This document shows, in pieces, positions 20,569-29,976 of a stretch of 64,000 nt of DNA. The position numbers and the translations under genes are program-made. Below the pieces are notes generated by a model. The model was not told the origin of the DNA, made no database searches, and saw only the letters and a list, made by a program, of their open reading frames with translations. How positions within the stretch are numbered: the stretch's first letter is position 1; each line of letters starts with the position of its first letter. The DNA lies in assembly GCA_963776565.1 (NCBI GenBank), contig CAVZNF010000002.1, forward strand, positions 372,001-436,000. The letters are read 5' to 3'. The DNA is from GMQP-bins7 sp963776565 (GTDB lineage: Bacteria > Actinomycetota > Thermoleophilia > Gaiellales > Gaiellaceae).

Positions 20569-20902
20569 ATGACGCAGATTGCTGTCGAGCGAGTCGATGC
20601 CAAGCGCGTCGCCGTCCCGACGCAGGTTCCTGGATCGACGTTCTTCGCTCTGATGGCCGGTCTCTGGGGCTCGTTCGTGACGCTGCTCGCGGTGTCGCCG
20701 ACGACGCTCGCGGACGCATACGACTGGTTGACGGGGCTCCCGATCGTCTGGGAGATCCTCATGTGGATCGTGACCCTGCCGTGGACCCTCGCCTACCTCG
20801 TCTACGAGACGTCCTGGGAGCACTGGCTCCGCGTCGCTCGTCGTAGCGCTCATCGTCGTCGTGCACCTGAGCATCGCGGCTCCGCGCGCTCCGAAGGCGT
20901 AG
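20569..20902 (+). CDS. Small membrane protein with one frame break
   Basis: About 110 residues: a hydrophilic N-terminus (MTQIAVERVDAKRVAVP), then helices at SFVTLLAVSPTTLADAY and VWEILMWIVTLPWTLAYLVY. As written the C-terminus becomes arginine-rich. Removing one base near 20837 (GTC-G-CTC) gives a third helix LVVALIVVVHLSIAAP and a TAG at 20902. Not recognised; GAAGAGAGG precedes the ATG. Confidence 0.6.
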
Positions 20903-20991
20903 GCGCAAGGGACGACCGACGAGATGCCGTCATCTCCCCAACCAGAGACGGCGACATCGCCTAGTCTGGTACCAGCCGGCCGAGGAGACCC

Positions 20992-22407
20992 GTGAACGCC
21001 CAGCAGCCATATCCCGTCCGCATCGAAGGCGAGCTCGACCCAGGCGTCAGCCGTTGGCTCTGGCTCGTGAAGTGGCTCCTCGCCATTCCGCACTACATCG
21101 TCCTCGCGTTCCTCTGGCTGACGTTGCTCGTGCTGACGGTGATCGCGTTCTTCGCGATCCTCTTCACGGGTCGGTACCCGCGAGGCATCTTCGACTTCAA
21201 CCTCGGCGTCCTGCGCTGGACGTGGCGCGTCGCCTTCTACTCGTACGCCGCCCTCGGGACCGACCGCTACCCGCCGTTCACGCTCGACGACGTGCCGGAC
21301 TACCCGGCACGTCTCGACGTTGGGTATCCAGAGCAGCTGTCCCGGGGGCTCGTCCTCGTGAAGTGGTGGCTGCTCGCGATCCCCCAGTACATCGTCGTCG
21401 GCATTCTCCTCGGGGGAGGGAGCTACGCGGCGTCGCGCGCGTACGACCGCGCCTGGGGATTCGGCTTCCAGACCGGCTTGATCGGCATCCTCGTCCTCTT
21501 CGCAGGGGTCGCGCTCCTCTTCACCACCCGCTATCCGCGCGGGATCTTCGACTTCGTCCTCGGGCTCGACCGCTGGGTCGCGCGCGTCGCCGCGTACGTG
21601 CTCCTGATGCGGGACGAGTACCCGCCGTTCCGGCTCGACCAGGGAGGGACGGAGACGAGCGAACCGACGGAGCCGGAGACGCCCCCAGCTCCGGAAGTCG
21701 CGGAGCAGGCCGCGGAGCCGGCCATGCTCGCCGAGGAGCGGCGCGGCGGAGGGACCCTTGGCAAGGTCGTGCTGATCGTCGTCGGGGTGATCGCCGGGGT
21801 CATCGCGTTCGGTCTCCTCGCAGGGGGATGTGCGCTGACGGCCGTGGACCGGACGCAGCGCGACGACGACGGCTTCCTCATGTCGCCGACCCAGGACTTC
21901 GCGACGCCGACGTACGCGATCGTGTCGGACAGCGCTGAGATCGACTCGAACGGAGCGGAGTGGGCTCTCGACACCTTCCTGGGCACGATCCGGATCCGGA
22001 GCGAAAGCGACCGTCCGCTTTTCGTCGGAATCGCGGACGCCACCGACGTCGACAGCTATCTGGGGAACGTCGCGCACGACGTCGTCACCGATCTCGACAG
22101 CAGCGGAGACCCGGAGTACTCGCGTCATACTGGCACCGCCCCACCGAGCCCGCCCACCGAGCAAGAGTTCTGGACCACGTCCGTCGAAGGGCGAGGGGAA
22201 CAGACCCTCGACTGGGAGCCAGAGGACGGCACCTGGCGCGTCGTCGTCATGAGGGCCGACGAGTCGCGAGGCGTTTCCGCAGACATGAGCATCGGTGCGG
22301 AGCTCGACTCGGTGCTGTGGATCGCGCTCGGCATGATCGGCGTCGGGCTGCTCTTCGCCGCCGGCAGCGCCCTCGCGATCACCGGCGCCGTACGCCGCCG
22401 CCGCTGA
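20992..22407 (+). CDS. DUF4389 membrane protein with two repeats
   Basis: A 471-residue protein starting at GTG. It holds two DUF4389 units, each ending in the strongly conserved TxRYPRGIFDF (about 62-72 and 178-188), and each starting with WLLAIPHYIV or WLLAIPQYIV. A Pro/Glu-rich linker follows (about 215-245). Then come a membrane helix (VVLIVVGVIAGVIAFGLLAGG), an extracytoplasmic beta-rich domain, and a final helix ending AVRRRR. Function unknown; relatives are common in Actinobacteria. Confidence 0.85.
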   Translation: MNAQQPYPVRIEGELDPGVSRWLWLVKWLLAIPHYIVLAFLWLTLLVLTVIAFFAILFTGRYPRGIFDFNLGVLRWTWRVAFYSYAALGTDRYPPFTLDDVPDYPARLDVGYPEQLSRGLVLVKWWLLAIPQYIVVGILLGGGSYAASRAYDRAWGFGFQTGLIGILVLFAGVALLFTTRYPRGIFDFVLGLDRWVARVAAYVLLMRDEYPPFRLDQGGTETSEPTEPETPPAPEVAEQAAEPAMLAEERRGGGTLGKVVLIVVGVIAGVIAFGLLAGGCALTAVDRTQRDDDGFLMSPTQDFATPTYAIVSDSAEIDSNGAEWALDTFLGTIRIRSESDRPLFVGIADATDVDSYLGNVAHDVVTDLDSSGDPEYSRHTGTAPPSPPTEQEFWTTSVEGRGEQTLDWEPEDGTWRVVVMRADESRGVSADMSIGAELDSVLWIALGMIGVGLLFAAGSALAITGAVRRRR

Positions 22408-22433
22408 CCGTCCGCGACGGGTAGAACCAGGTC

Positions 22434-23443
22434 GTGGAGATCGGCGTCTTCACCTTCGCCGACATTCGCGCCGGCGAAGGCGGCGCGGAGCAGCGCTGCG
22501 CGAGCTCATGGAAGAGGTCGAGCTCGCCGACGAGGTGGGGCTCGACGTCTTCGGCGTCGGCGAGCACCACCGGCCCGAGTTCGCCGTCTCTGCTCCTGCC
22601 GTCGTGCTCGCGGCGGCCGCGGCGCGTACGAAGCGCATCCGGCTCACGAGCGCGGTCACCGTACTCAGCTCGGCGGTTCCGATTCGGCTCTACCAGCAGT
22701 TTTCGACGCTCGATCTGCTCTCCGGCGGACGCGCGGAGATGATGGTCGGGCGCGGCTCGTTCATCGAGTCGTTTCCGCTCTTTGGCTTCGACCTTCGCGA
22801 CTACGACCGCCTGTTCGAGGAGCGGCTCACCGAGCTCCTCCACATTCGCGAGACAGGACACTCCCCGGCAGGTCACGCCGTGTATCCGCAGCCGGTGCAG
22901 CATCCGCTGCCCGTCTGGGTCGCGGTCGGTGGGACGCCCGAGTCCGCCGTGCGCGCCGGAATGCTCGACCTGCCGATGGCACTCGCGATCATCGGCGGGC
23001 TGCCGGAGCGATTCCGTCCGTTCGCCGACCTCCATCGCCGCGCCGCCGCGGAGGCCGGCCACGAGCAGCCGCGCCTGAGCATCAACTCGCACGGCTACAT
23101 CGCCGAGAGCAAACAGCAAGCGCTCGACGAGTCGTTCCCGTACGTCTCCGCGGCGATGAACAAGATCGGCCTCGAGCGCGGATGGCCACCGATGTCACGT
23201 GCCGACTACGACGCGGCCGCATCGCTCCGCGGCGCGAACTTCGTCGGCACGCCGGAGGACGTCGTCCAGAAGATCCTCTTCCAGCACGAGATCTTCGGGC
23301 ACGACCGTTTCATGATCCAGTTCACGATCGGCGGAATCCCGCACGAGGGGATCCTCCGCTCGATCGAGCTGCTCGGCCGCGAGGTCGCGCCGGCTGTGCG
23401 CGAGGGGATCGCTGTGCGCGAAGCCGGCACGAACGCGCGCTGA
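22434..23443 (+). CDS. Luciferase-like (LLM) oxidoreductase, one frame break
   Basis: About 335 residues of bacterial-luciferase TIM-barrel fold, a flavin- or F420-dependent oxidoreductase. The first strand is VEIGVFTFADI; then VFGVGEHHRPEF, TSAVTVLSSAVPIRLYQQF, GRAEMMVGRGS and IGGLPERF. The first 20 codons are in another frame. A base missing near 22496 at the third position of an Arg codon restores AEQRLRELMEEVELADE. Start GTG 22434. Substrate not predictable. Confidence 0.85.
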
Positions 23444-23463
23444 GTGGTCACAATGAGACGCGC

Positions 23464-25398
23464 ATGTCCCAGCTGATCGACGCGCTCGACGACGCACGCG
23501 CAGCCGCTGCGAAGCAGTCGTGGCGCTCGGCCTATGCCGCGTATGCCGATGTCGACGCCGAAGTCCTGACAGCCGGCGATCACGAGAGCTTCGGCGAGGC
23601 CGCGTGGTGGAGCGGAAAGATCGAGGAAGCCATCGCCCACCGGGAGCGTGCGTACGCCGCCTACAGGAGCGATGGCGACGCTCTCGGGGCAGCTCGAGTC
23701 GCTCTGGCGCTGTGCTGGGACCACGAAGGCCGCGGCTCGTTCGCCGTCGCAGGAGGCTGGCTCGCGAGCGCCGAGCGTCTGCTCGCGGATCTCCCGGAAG
23801 CTCCCGAGCACGGCCGGCTCAAGCTCATGCACGCGCTGGCCGCGATGTTCGCCGAGGGCGACTTCATGCGCGCCGCCGAGCTGTTCGACGAGGCCTACGA
23901 GCTGGGGCAGCGGGTCGGAAGCCGCGACGTCCAGATGCTCGCGCTCTCCGGCAAGGGGCGCAGCCTGATCAAGGCCGGCGAGATCGACAAGGGGCTCGCC
24001 CTCCTCGACGAGGCGAGCGCGTCGGCGATGTGCGGCGATCTCCGTGCGCACTCGGCCGGGCTCGTCTACTGCATCACGATCAGCTCGTGCCAGGACGTCG
24101 GTGACTTCCGGCGCGCGGCCGAGTGGACGGAGGCGGCGAACCGCTGGTGCGACACGCTCGACGTCACGGGCTTCCCCGGTGCGTGCCGAATCCACCGCGC
24201 CGAGGCTCTCCGGCTACGCGGGGACTGGTCGGCCGCCGAGGCGCAGGCCGTGGCGGCGTGCGAGGAACTCCACGACTTCGACCAGATGATCACGGCCGGC
24301 GGCTACTACGAGATCGCCGAGATCCGGCGTCGCCGCGGCGACTTCGCAGGCGCCGAGCAGGCCTATCGCACCTCGAGTGAGATGGGACGAGATCCGCAAC
24401 CGGGCCTCTCGCTCCTCCGGCTCGCCGAGGGCAAGATCGACGCGGCCGTCGCAGGAATCACGCGCACGCTCGAGGACGCCTCGCAGCCGCTTTTCCGTTT
24501 CCGCCGACTTCCAGCGCAAGTCGAGATCGCCGTCGCCGCCGGCGATATCAAGACGGCTCGCGCCGCGGCCGACGAGAGCGACAGCATCGTCGATGCGTAC
24601 AAGATCGGTGGTCGACGCGCTGCCGCGTTCGACGCGACCGTGCACTTCGCGCGTGGCCAGATCGGGGTCGCAGAGCGCGACTGGCCGGTAGCGATTGCGT
24701 CTCTGCAGCAGGCACGCGAGGATTGGCAAGGAGTCGGTGCACCGTACGAGACCGCCCGCGCGCGAGCGCTACTCGGCGTCGCCTACATGCGGAGTGGAGA
24801 CGAGCACGCGGCTACGGTCGAGCTCGAGGCGGCGCTGTCCACATTCGAGCGACTCGGCGCCCCCGTCGAGGAGGCACGCGTCAAGGAGCTGCTCGGCCGC
24901 GTCGAAACGCGTCGCACCTTCCTCTTCACGGACATCGTCGACTCTACGAAGCTCCTGGAGACGCTCGGTGACGACAAGTGGAAGCGCCTGCTCGCGCGCC
25001 ACAACGAGCTCGTCCGCGAGCGCATCGCCGACGCCGGCGGCGAGGTCGTCAAGCAGACGGGCGACGGCTTCTTCGCGTCGTTCGAGAACCCGAAGGCCGC
25101 GATCGACGCGGCCGTAGAGATCCAGCGCGCGCTCGCCGACGAGATCGTCGCGCCCGACGTCCGGATCGGCGCACACTCCGGCGGAGCGTTCCGGACCGGC
25201 ACCGAGTCGACCGACTACGGCGGCCAGGGAGTGCACGTGGCGTCGCGGATCGGCTCGGCGGCGCAGGCGGGCGAGATCCTCATCAGCGCCGAGACAGTCG
25301 ACGGCATCGGCTCGTCGTTCCGGCTCTCCGAGCCGCGCACGGAGACGCTCAAGGGGTTAGAGCAGCCCGTCGAGGTCGTCTCCGTCGACTGGCGCTAG
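23464..25398 (+). CDS. TPR protein with C-terminal class III adenylate/guanylate cyclase
   Basis: A 644-residue protein. Residues about 10-470 are helical TPR-like repeats (AAELFDEAYELGQRVGSRD, AAEAQAVAACEELHDF, YMRSGDEHAATVELEAALSTFERLG). Residues about 480-640 are a class III nucleotide cyclase domain: FLFTDIVDSTKLLE with both metal-binding aspartates, QTGDGFFASF, GAHSGGAF and GVHVASRIGSAA. It should make cAMP or cGMP in response to a ligand or partner sensed by the TPR part. Start ATG 23464. It lacks the NB-ARC ATPase that many TPR cyclases carry. Its TAG overlaps that of the convergent gene in CTAG. Confidence 0.88.
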   Translation: MSQLIDALDDARAAAAKQSWRSAYAAYADVDAEVLTAGDHESFGEAAWWSGKIEEAIAHRERAYAAYRSDGDALGAARVALALCWDHEGRGSFAVAGGWLASAERLLADLPEAPEHGRLKLMHALAAMFAEGDFMRAAELFDEAYELGQRVGSRDVQMLALSGKGRSLIKAGEIDKGLALLDEASASAMCGDLRAHSAGLVYCITISSCQDVGDFRRAAEWTEAANRWCDTLDVTGFPGACRIHRAEALRLRGDWSAAEAQAVAACEELHDFDQMITAGGYYEIAEIRRRRGDFAGAEQAYRTSSEMGRDPQPGLSLLRLAEGKIDAAVAGITRTLEDASQPLFRFRRLPAQVEIAVAAGDIKTARAAADESDSIVDAYKIGGRRAAAFDATVHFARGQIGVAERDWPVAIASLQQAREDWQGVGAPYETARARALLGVAYMRSGDEHAATVELEAALSTFERLGAPVEEARVKELLGRVETRRTFLFTDIVDSTKLLETLGDDKWKRLLARHNELVRERIADAGGEVVKQTGDGFFASFENPKAAIDAAVEIQRALADEIVAPDVRIGAHSGGAFRTGTESTDYGGQGVHVASRIGSAAQAGEILISAETVDGIGSSFRLSEPRTETLKGLEQPVEVVSVDWR

Positions 25399-25956
25399 GC
25401 GCCAGCGGGCGACACGACCGAGTACCTGGCGCAGGCGAAGTCGCCGTTGCGAGCGAGCTCCTCGAGGCGCAGCTCGACTCTGCGCGCGAGGAGAGGCTTG
25501 CCGCGTCCGAGCGTGACGGGCGCGATGTAGACGATCACCTCGTCCAGAAGCCCGACATCGGCGAACTGCCCCACCAAGTCTCCTCCGCCGACGATCCACA
25601 CGTTCTTCCCGCCGGCCGCATCCACCATCTCTGCGTGCACGGAGGTGACGTCCGCGCTCGTGAACACGACCTGGGCACCGGGAACGACCGTCAGCTCCCG
25701 GTGCGTGAAGACCCAGCACGGGATGTCGTACGGCCACTTCCACTCGGCGGGGTCCTTGCCTGCGAACTCGTGGCCGATGATCCACTCGTACGTCGTCGAG
25801 CCCATCGCGAGCGCGCCGACTGCCTGAGATGAACTCGGCGTAGTTGAGCGGCCCGTCGAGATCCTGATTCCGCGTGAAGAGCCAGTCGAGCGAGTCGTCC
25901 GGATCGGCGATGAAGCCGTCGAGGGTCGTTGCCGTGTAGTACTGCGTCAGGCTCAC
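25395..25956 (-). CDS. Dihydrofolate-reductase-fold (RibD C-terminal-like) protein, one frame break
   Basis: About 187 residues: VSLTQYYTATTLDGFIADPDDSLDWL at the start (GTG 25956), MGSTTYEWIIGH in the middle, WIVGGGDLVGQFADVGLLDEVIVYIAP near the end. Family members resemble DHFR and the RibD reductase domain; natural substrates are mostly unknown. An extra base near 25829 (ATC-T-CAG on the coding strand) separates FI from QAVGALAMGS. The gene lies 1 base after the GNAT gene. Confidence 0.82.
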
Positions 25957-25957
25957 T

Positions 25958-26374
25958 TCAGCGATTTGCGTCGTTGTCGAGCCACGTGCCGACGACCAGC
26001 GACCAGAACTCCGGCTGCTGCTCGAAGCCGAGCGACTCGTACAGCGCCTGCGCGTCGTCGGTCTGGAGCCCGATGTGGTGCCCGGGCACGCGGGCGATGA
26101 GCTCGCGCATCATCGCCGACGCGATGCCCTGCCTCCGGTACGACGACATCGTCCAGACGTCGACGACGTACGCGTTGCAGACGCCGTCGGAGAGCATCCG
26201 GGCCATTCCGACGACTCGTTCGCCGTCACGTGCGAACGCGACGTGCTGCGACTGCTCGAACGATCGTCGCAACGCGTCGGCATTCCGACCGTTGTCAAAG
26301 TCGTCCGCTTGCAGATCGGCCTTGGCTTGTGCCCAGTCGATCCCCTCGAGCGATCCGTCGATCCGCACGGCCAC
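25958..26374 (-). CDS. GNAT-family N-acetyltransferase
   Basis: A 138-residue acetyl-CoA-dependent transferase. Motif A is visible as VVDVWTMSSYRRQGIASAMMRELI (R-R-Q-G-I-A binds the pyrophosphate), with VVGMARMLSDG before it and ALYESLGF-EQQPEFW after. The acceptor is not predictable. It is first in a two-gene operon with the DHFR-fold gene. Confidence 0.88.
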   Translation of the reverse strand: MAVRIDGSLEGIDWAQAKADLQADDFDNGRNADALRRSFEQSQHVAFARDGERVVGMARMLSDGVCNAYVVDVWTMSSYRRQGIASAMMRELIARVPGHHIGLQTDDAQALYESLGFEQQPEFWSLVVGTWLDNDANR

Positions 26375-26424
26375 CGCCGAACCATGCCACGCGCGCGACT
26401 GGCTCTCTGGCGTTGTTTCGGTCC

Positions 26425-26453
26425 TTGACGTAGCTGCTCCGACGTGCTTTATT
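26425..26453 (+). promoter_or_regulatory. Candidate sigma-70 promoter for the ArsR/SRPBCC operon
   Basis: TTGACG at 26425-26430 and TTTATT at 26448-26453 are separated by exactly 17 bases. The -35 matches the consensus in five of six positions. The local region is unusually AT-rich for this window. The -10 half overlaps the left arm of the operator that follows, which fits repression by the encoded ArsR protein. Confidence 0.5.
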
Positions 26454-26485
26454 TAGCCGAGTCATTAATTAGCAACATGGCTAAA
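26452..26485. promoter_or_regulatory. Candidate ArsR operator (TTTAGCC ... GGCTAAA)
   Basis: Inverted arms TTTAGCC (26452-26458) and GGCTAAA (26479-26485) flank an AT-rich 20-base centre. The right arm ends on the A of the ArsR start codon. Position between promoter and start suggests autoregulation. Confidence 0.55.
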
Positions 26486-26820
26486 TGAAGACTGATCAAC
26501 TCAGCCTCACGTTCGCAGCACTCGCCGACCCGACGCGACGGGCGATCCTGGCCCGTCTGACCGAGGGCGACGCAACGGTCACCGAGCTCGCCGCTCCGCA
26601 CGCGATGAGCCTGCCCTCGGTGTCACGCCACCTCAAGGTGCTCGAGCGGGCAGGCCTCGTCATCAAGGGCCGGGCGGCGCAGTGGCGCCCGTGCCGTCTC
26701 GAAGCCAAGCCACTCGCCGAGGCAGACGCGTGGATGGCGCCCTACCGCGCCTTCTTCGAGACACGGTTCGCCCGCCTCGAGCAGCAGCTCGCAAACGAAC
26801 GAACACGGGAGGAACGATGA
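26485..26820 (+). CDS. ArsR-family winged-helix repressor
   Basis: A 111-residue ArsR/SmtB-type regulator: FAALADPTRRAILARL at helix 1-2, VTELAAPHAMSLPSVSRHLKVLERAGLV as the recognition helix and wing. No cysteine metal-binding motif is present, so it is not an arsenic sensor. It belongs to the group paired with SRPBCC/AHSA1 proteins. Its stop overlaps the next start as ATGA. Confidence 0.93.
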   Translation: MKTDQLSLTFAALADPTRRAILARLTEGDATVTELAAPHAMSLPSVSRHLKVLERAGLVIKGRAAQWRPCRLEAKPLAEADAWMAPYRAFFETRFARLEQQLANERTREER

Positions 26821-27320
26821 ACACGGAAACGCGACGCGACTTCACGCTCACCTGGACCCTCGATGCCACTCGGGCGCAGGTCTTCCAGGCATGGACCGAC
26901 CCGGATCACCTCGGCTGGTACTACAACGATCACCAACCGATCCCGAACGAGCCGATCGAGGTCGACCTGCGCGTCGGGGGAGTCTGGCGCCAGCGGATGG
27001 TCATCGACGAGAGCACGAACTTCGTCACGGGCGGCATCTACCGTGAGATCGTCGAGGACGAGAGGCTCGTGTTCACCTGGGGCGCGACGGATGGATGGCC
27101 GAAGATCGATCCCGAGCGGCTCGACGACGCCCCGCTCGTCACCGTCACGCTAAGTCAGATCTCCGGAAAGACGGAGATGACGGTCCACGTCGAGCTGCCT
27201 GCGAGCCTCTCCGAAGCCGAGGTGCACGAGTGGCTCTCGCTGGGGATCCAGAACGGCTGGCGGGACACTGTGGATCGGCTCGCGGCTGCGCTCGCCGCAC
27301 CGGCTCCGATCAACGTGTAG
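26817..27320 (+). CDS. SRPBCC/AHSA1-like protein
   Basis: A 167-residue helix-grip protein: LDATRAQVFQAWTDPDHLGWYY, then DLRVGGVWRQRM, GGIYREIVEDERLVFTW and a long C-terminal helix GWRDTVDRLAAAL. These proteins bind hydrophobic ligands and often share an operon with ArsR regulators, as here (start within the ArsR stop). The ATG start at 26817 has GGGAGGAACG upstream. Confidence 0.9.
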   Translation: MNTETRRDFTLTWTLDATRAQVFQAWTDPDHLGWYYNDHQPIPNEPIEVDLRVGGVWRQRMVIDESTNFVTGGIYREIVEDERLVFTWGATDGWPKIDPERLDDAPLVTVTLSQISGKTEMTVHVELPASLSEAEVHEWLSLGIQNGWRDTVDRLAAALAAPAPINV

Positions 27321-27338
27321 TTCGCGTCCGGAGCACCG

Positions 27339-28370
27339 CTAGCCGGCGAGGAACGCCTCCAAGCGTCCCGCCTCGTCCTCGAGCTCGAGTCGAACCGAGC
27401 GTGAGAGCGCCACGAACGGCTCGAGGACGACGCGACCGTTCTCGACGCGCCACATGCCCGCGACGAGCCCGTCGACGAGGAACGTCTGCGCGACGTCGCC
27501 GTTCGTGCGGATCACGGTCTTCCGGTACTCCTCCGGGAGCACGCGCGTCCGGTCAGCGAACGCGAGCAGGACGTTGTCCCACTTCGGCAGGAAGCGGACC
27601 GGCGCAGGCGTGTCGGGATCCGGCAACGGTGCGCGTGGGACGTCCAAGAGCTCGCGGCCCTGCTCGTCGCGGAAGCGACGCAGCGGCTCGAGCACGTCGA
27701 GCGCTCGCTGCAGTTCGGGCACGTGCATCATGCTCCAGGCGACGATGTCGCGGCGCGAAGCAGGCCCGAACGCGGCGAGATAGCGGCGCAGGATCTCGGC
27801 GCGCGCCTCGAGCGGGTCGTGTGCCTCTGGCTCCTCGATCGCCACGAACCTCCCCTCGGGTCGCCCGTGCCAGAGCGCCGTCTCGTGGTGATGCAGCACG
27901 TGTGCGCGCACGCGAGCTGCGCGCCAGGCGCGCCGCGCGTCGATCCCGGTGAGCCCGTGCTCCCGCTCGACGTGGGCGAGCGCGTCCTGCGTAGTGACCG
28001 GTCCCGCTGCCGCGAGCGACCGCACGGACGGCGCGAGGCTCTTCGCCTGCGCCGCCTCCCCACGGGAGATCATCTCGCTCATCGCCGCGCGGAGGAGCCC
28101 GTAGTCCCGCCGGGTGACGAGGTGCAGCGTCTGCCGCATCACCGTTGCCTTGACGACGGCCCCACGCGCGAGCTCGCGCTCGAGCGTCTCCCGCCGGAAG
28201 CTCGCCGTGCGCGTCCAGATGCCGACGTACGGCGCTGACGGCCACTGCGCCTGCATGCCGACGAGACGCTCGATCACCGCTGTCGGCGACAGCCGCTTCC
28301 GCTCGAGCAGGAGCTGACGCGCGAGCGTTGCGCGCCCCAGCTCGCGCTGTGTGAGAACGCGCGCGGTCAC
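27339..28370 (-). CDS. Winged-helix HTH_42 protein, AlkZ-like DNA glycosylase family
   Basis: A 343-residue protein of the family that includes AlkZ, which removes alkylated or crosslinked bases. The catalytic-type Q-x-Q motif appears as MQAQWPSAPYVG near residue 39. It is followed by VMRQTLHLVTRRDY, ASRRDIVAW, and RFLPKWDNVLLAF-DR near residue 265. Closest in layout to the antibiotic-associated AlkZ branch rather than YcaQ. DNA repair is an inference from the family; a second relative lies at 45775. Confidence 0.8.
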   Translation of the reverse strand: MTARVLTQRELGRATLARQLLLERKRLSPTAVIERLVGMQAQWPSAPYVGIWTRTASFRRETLERELARGAVVKATVMRQTLHLVTRRDYGLLRAAMSEMISRGEAAQAKSLAPSVRSLAAAGPVTTQDALAHVEREHGLTGIDARRAWRAARVRAHVLHHHETALWHGRPEGRFVAIEEPEAHDPLEARAEILRRYLAAFGPASRRDIVAWSMMHVPELQRALDVLEPLRRFRDEQGRELLDVPRAPLPDPDTPAPVRFLPKWDNVLLAFADRTRVLPEEYRKTVIRTNGDVAQTFLVDGLVAGMWRVENGRVVLEPFVALSRSVRLELEDEAGRLEAFLAG

Positions 28371-28441
28371 GTGTCAACGCTACAGAGGCACCGAATCCTT
28401 CTGACTCGGGAGCGCGAGCGTGCGCGCTCCGACGCGGGCTT

Positions 28442-29272
28442 CTAGGGCATCATCGGATCGGCCGGAGACATCGACCCTGTTCCCGGAATGGTGAAGGCGG
28501 GGATCACATCCGGAGCGACGAGCAGGAGGACGCCGAGCACGAACAGCACCCCAGCCGTTCCGTATGTCGCCACGCGGCGCGAGGGGATCAGCTTCTCGAA
28601 CGCGATCAGACCCGCGACGACCGCCATCCAGACGATGCTCATCACTCCGAGCGCGAACAGCGACGCCATGAGCGCCCAGCAGCAGCCCACACACCAGGCG
28701 CCGTGCCGGGCTCCCATCTGCAGTGACCCCGAGAGCCCGTCACGCCACGAGCCGAGGAGGAAACCGAGCGGGGTGCGGCACTTTCCCAGGCACACGTCCT
28801 TCAGGGGCGTCAGCTCGTAGACGGCAGCCACGAGCAGCGTTACTCCTGCGACCCACCGACCTCCTCGATCCCAGGCAAGTACGTCTCCGGCAAGCCGTCC
28901 GCCAGCGATCGCAAGCGCGAAAGCCAGTACTCCCACGGCACTCCACACAAGGAGATAGCCGGACGTGAAGACGAGCGGCGCCGTCAGTGATCGCGACCTC
29001 GTGAGCTTCGAATAGAGAGCGACCGTCGGAGCAACGGACGGGAACATCATCGCGGCCATCATCACGACCCACACTCCGACGAACCACGCAAATGTCCCGA
29101 GGTCCGTCCAAGCCCCTCCGTCCATGCCCTGCATCTCCCTGGCGGTCCACCACCACCCAAGGGCGGCGAGAACGAGGAGCAGCGCGATGAGCCCGACCCG
29201 CACACGCGCAGCCGCGAATGCCGGCGCGAGGCCCGAACCCCGCGACGCCTCAGCCTGGACCGAGGCGGTCAA
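28442..29272 (-). CDS. DUF2182 integral membrane protein (predicted metal-binding)
   Basis: About 277 residues with seven to eight membrane helices. Family marks are VVMMAAMMFPSVAPT, YLLVW, CLGKCRTP, the paired-cysteine run GAWCVGCCWALM and MSIVWM. The cysteine and methionine clusters suggest metal or thiol chemistry at the membrane. The start is uncertain. TTG at 29272 is 4 bases after the stop of DUF1326, consistent with coupled translation. Confidence 0.85.
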   Translation of the reverse strand: MTASVQAEASRGSGLAPAFAAARVRVGLIALLLVLAALGWWWTAREMQGMDGGAWTDLGTFAWFVGVWVVMMAAMMFPSVAPTVALYSKLTRSRSLTAPLVFTSGYLLVWSAVGVLAFALAIAGGRLAGDVLAWDRGGRWVAGVTLLVAAVYELTPLKDVCLGKCRTPLGFLLGSWRDGLSGSLQMGARHGAWCVGCCWALMASLFALGVMSIVWMAVVAGLIAFEKLIPSRRVATYGTAGVLFVLGVLLLVAPDVIPAFTIPGTGSMSPADPMMP

Positions 29273-29276
29273 CCGC

Positions 29277-29879
29277 TCAGGCCGCCCAGGAGAACGCTGA
29301 ACTCGAGAGCCCGGTCTTCCCTTCGAACTCGATGCCAAAGGCGCTGATCTGTGAGCGTGTTGCCTCGGCCGCCGTGAGCTCGGAGGCAACCGGGTGGAAG
29401 ATTCCGGTGAGGCGGACCGGCTCGCCGGTCTCGATCCCAAACGGGACGATGTCCTCGATCTCGAAGTCGATCGCATCTCCGACGCGGACGCTGTGGCGCA
29501 AGCCGTCGTCCACGACCTCGATGTGCGCCCGCTCGACGCCGAGCATCTCGCCGACGAGTGGCGCCAGCCCGGCCATCGGCCCGCCCATCTGTCCACCGAA
29601 GACGCCGGTGAGCTTCTGCATCTGTTCATCGGTGGCGTGCTCGTCGACGAACATGCCGAGGCGCCAGTTGCCCTCCGTCATGACCTTGGGCGTGTCCGCG
29701 ATGGCGACAACCTTGAGGCCACTGACGTCAGTGCCCTCGATCTCCCCCTCCTGAATGTTGAAGGCGAGCGTGACGCGGCAGTAGTCGTACGTCGCACCGT
29801 GGTCGAACGACATGTTGCACGGACACATCAGCTCACACGAGCACGTCTCCACATAGCTGCCCTTCAGGCTCCACGACAT
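29277..29879 (-). CDS. DUF1326 protein
   Basis: A 200-residue soluble protein: WSLKGSYVETCSCELMCPC with the family's four-cysteine N-terminal motif, NIQEGEIEGTDVSGLKVV, and DFEIEDIVPFGIETG near the C-terminus. GGAGGTCGGC sits just before ATG 29879. DUF1326 and DUF2182 genes are commonly neighbours; together they look like a cysteine-rich cytosolic/membrane pair, possibly for metal handling. That role is inference. Confidence 0.88.
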   Translation of the reverse strand: MSWSLKGSYVETCSCELMCPCNMSFDHGATYDYCRVTLAFNIQEGEIEGTDVSGLKVVAIADTPKVMTEGNWRLGMFVDEHATDEQMQKLTGVFGGQMGGPMAGLAPLVGEMLGVERAHIEVVDDGLRHSVRVGDAIDFEIEDIVPFGIETGEPVRLTGIFHPVASELTAAEATRSQISAFGIEFEGKTGLSSSAFSWAA

Positions 29880-29976
29880 GCCGACCTCCGTTCCTCGGGG
29901 GCACGAACGACCGATTCTCAGCTCATTCGCCACGTCTGTCAAACCACGGTGAGGCGATCGAGGTCGCTCAGGGAGA

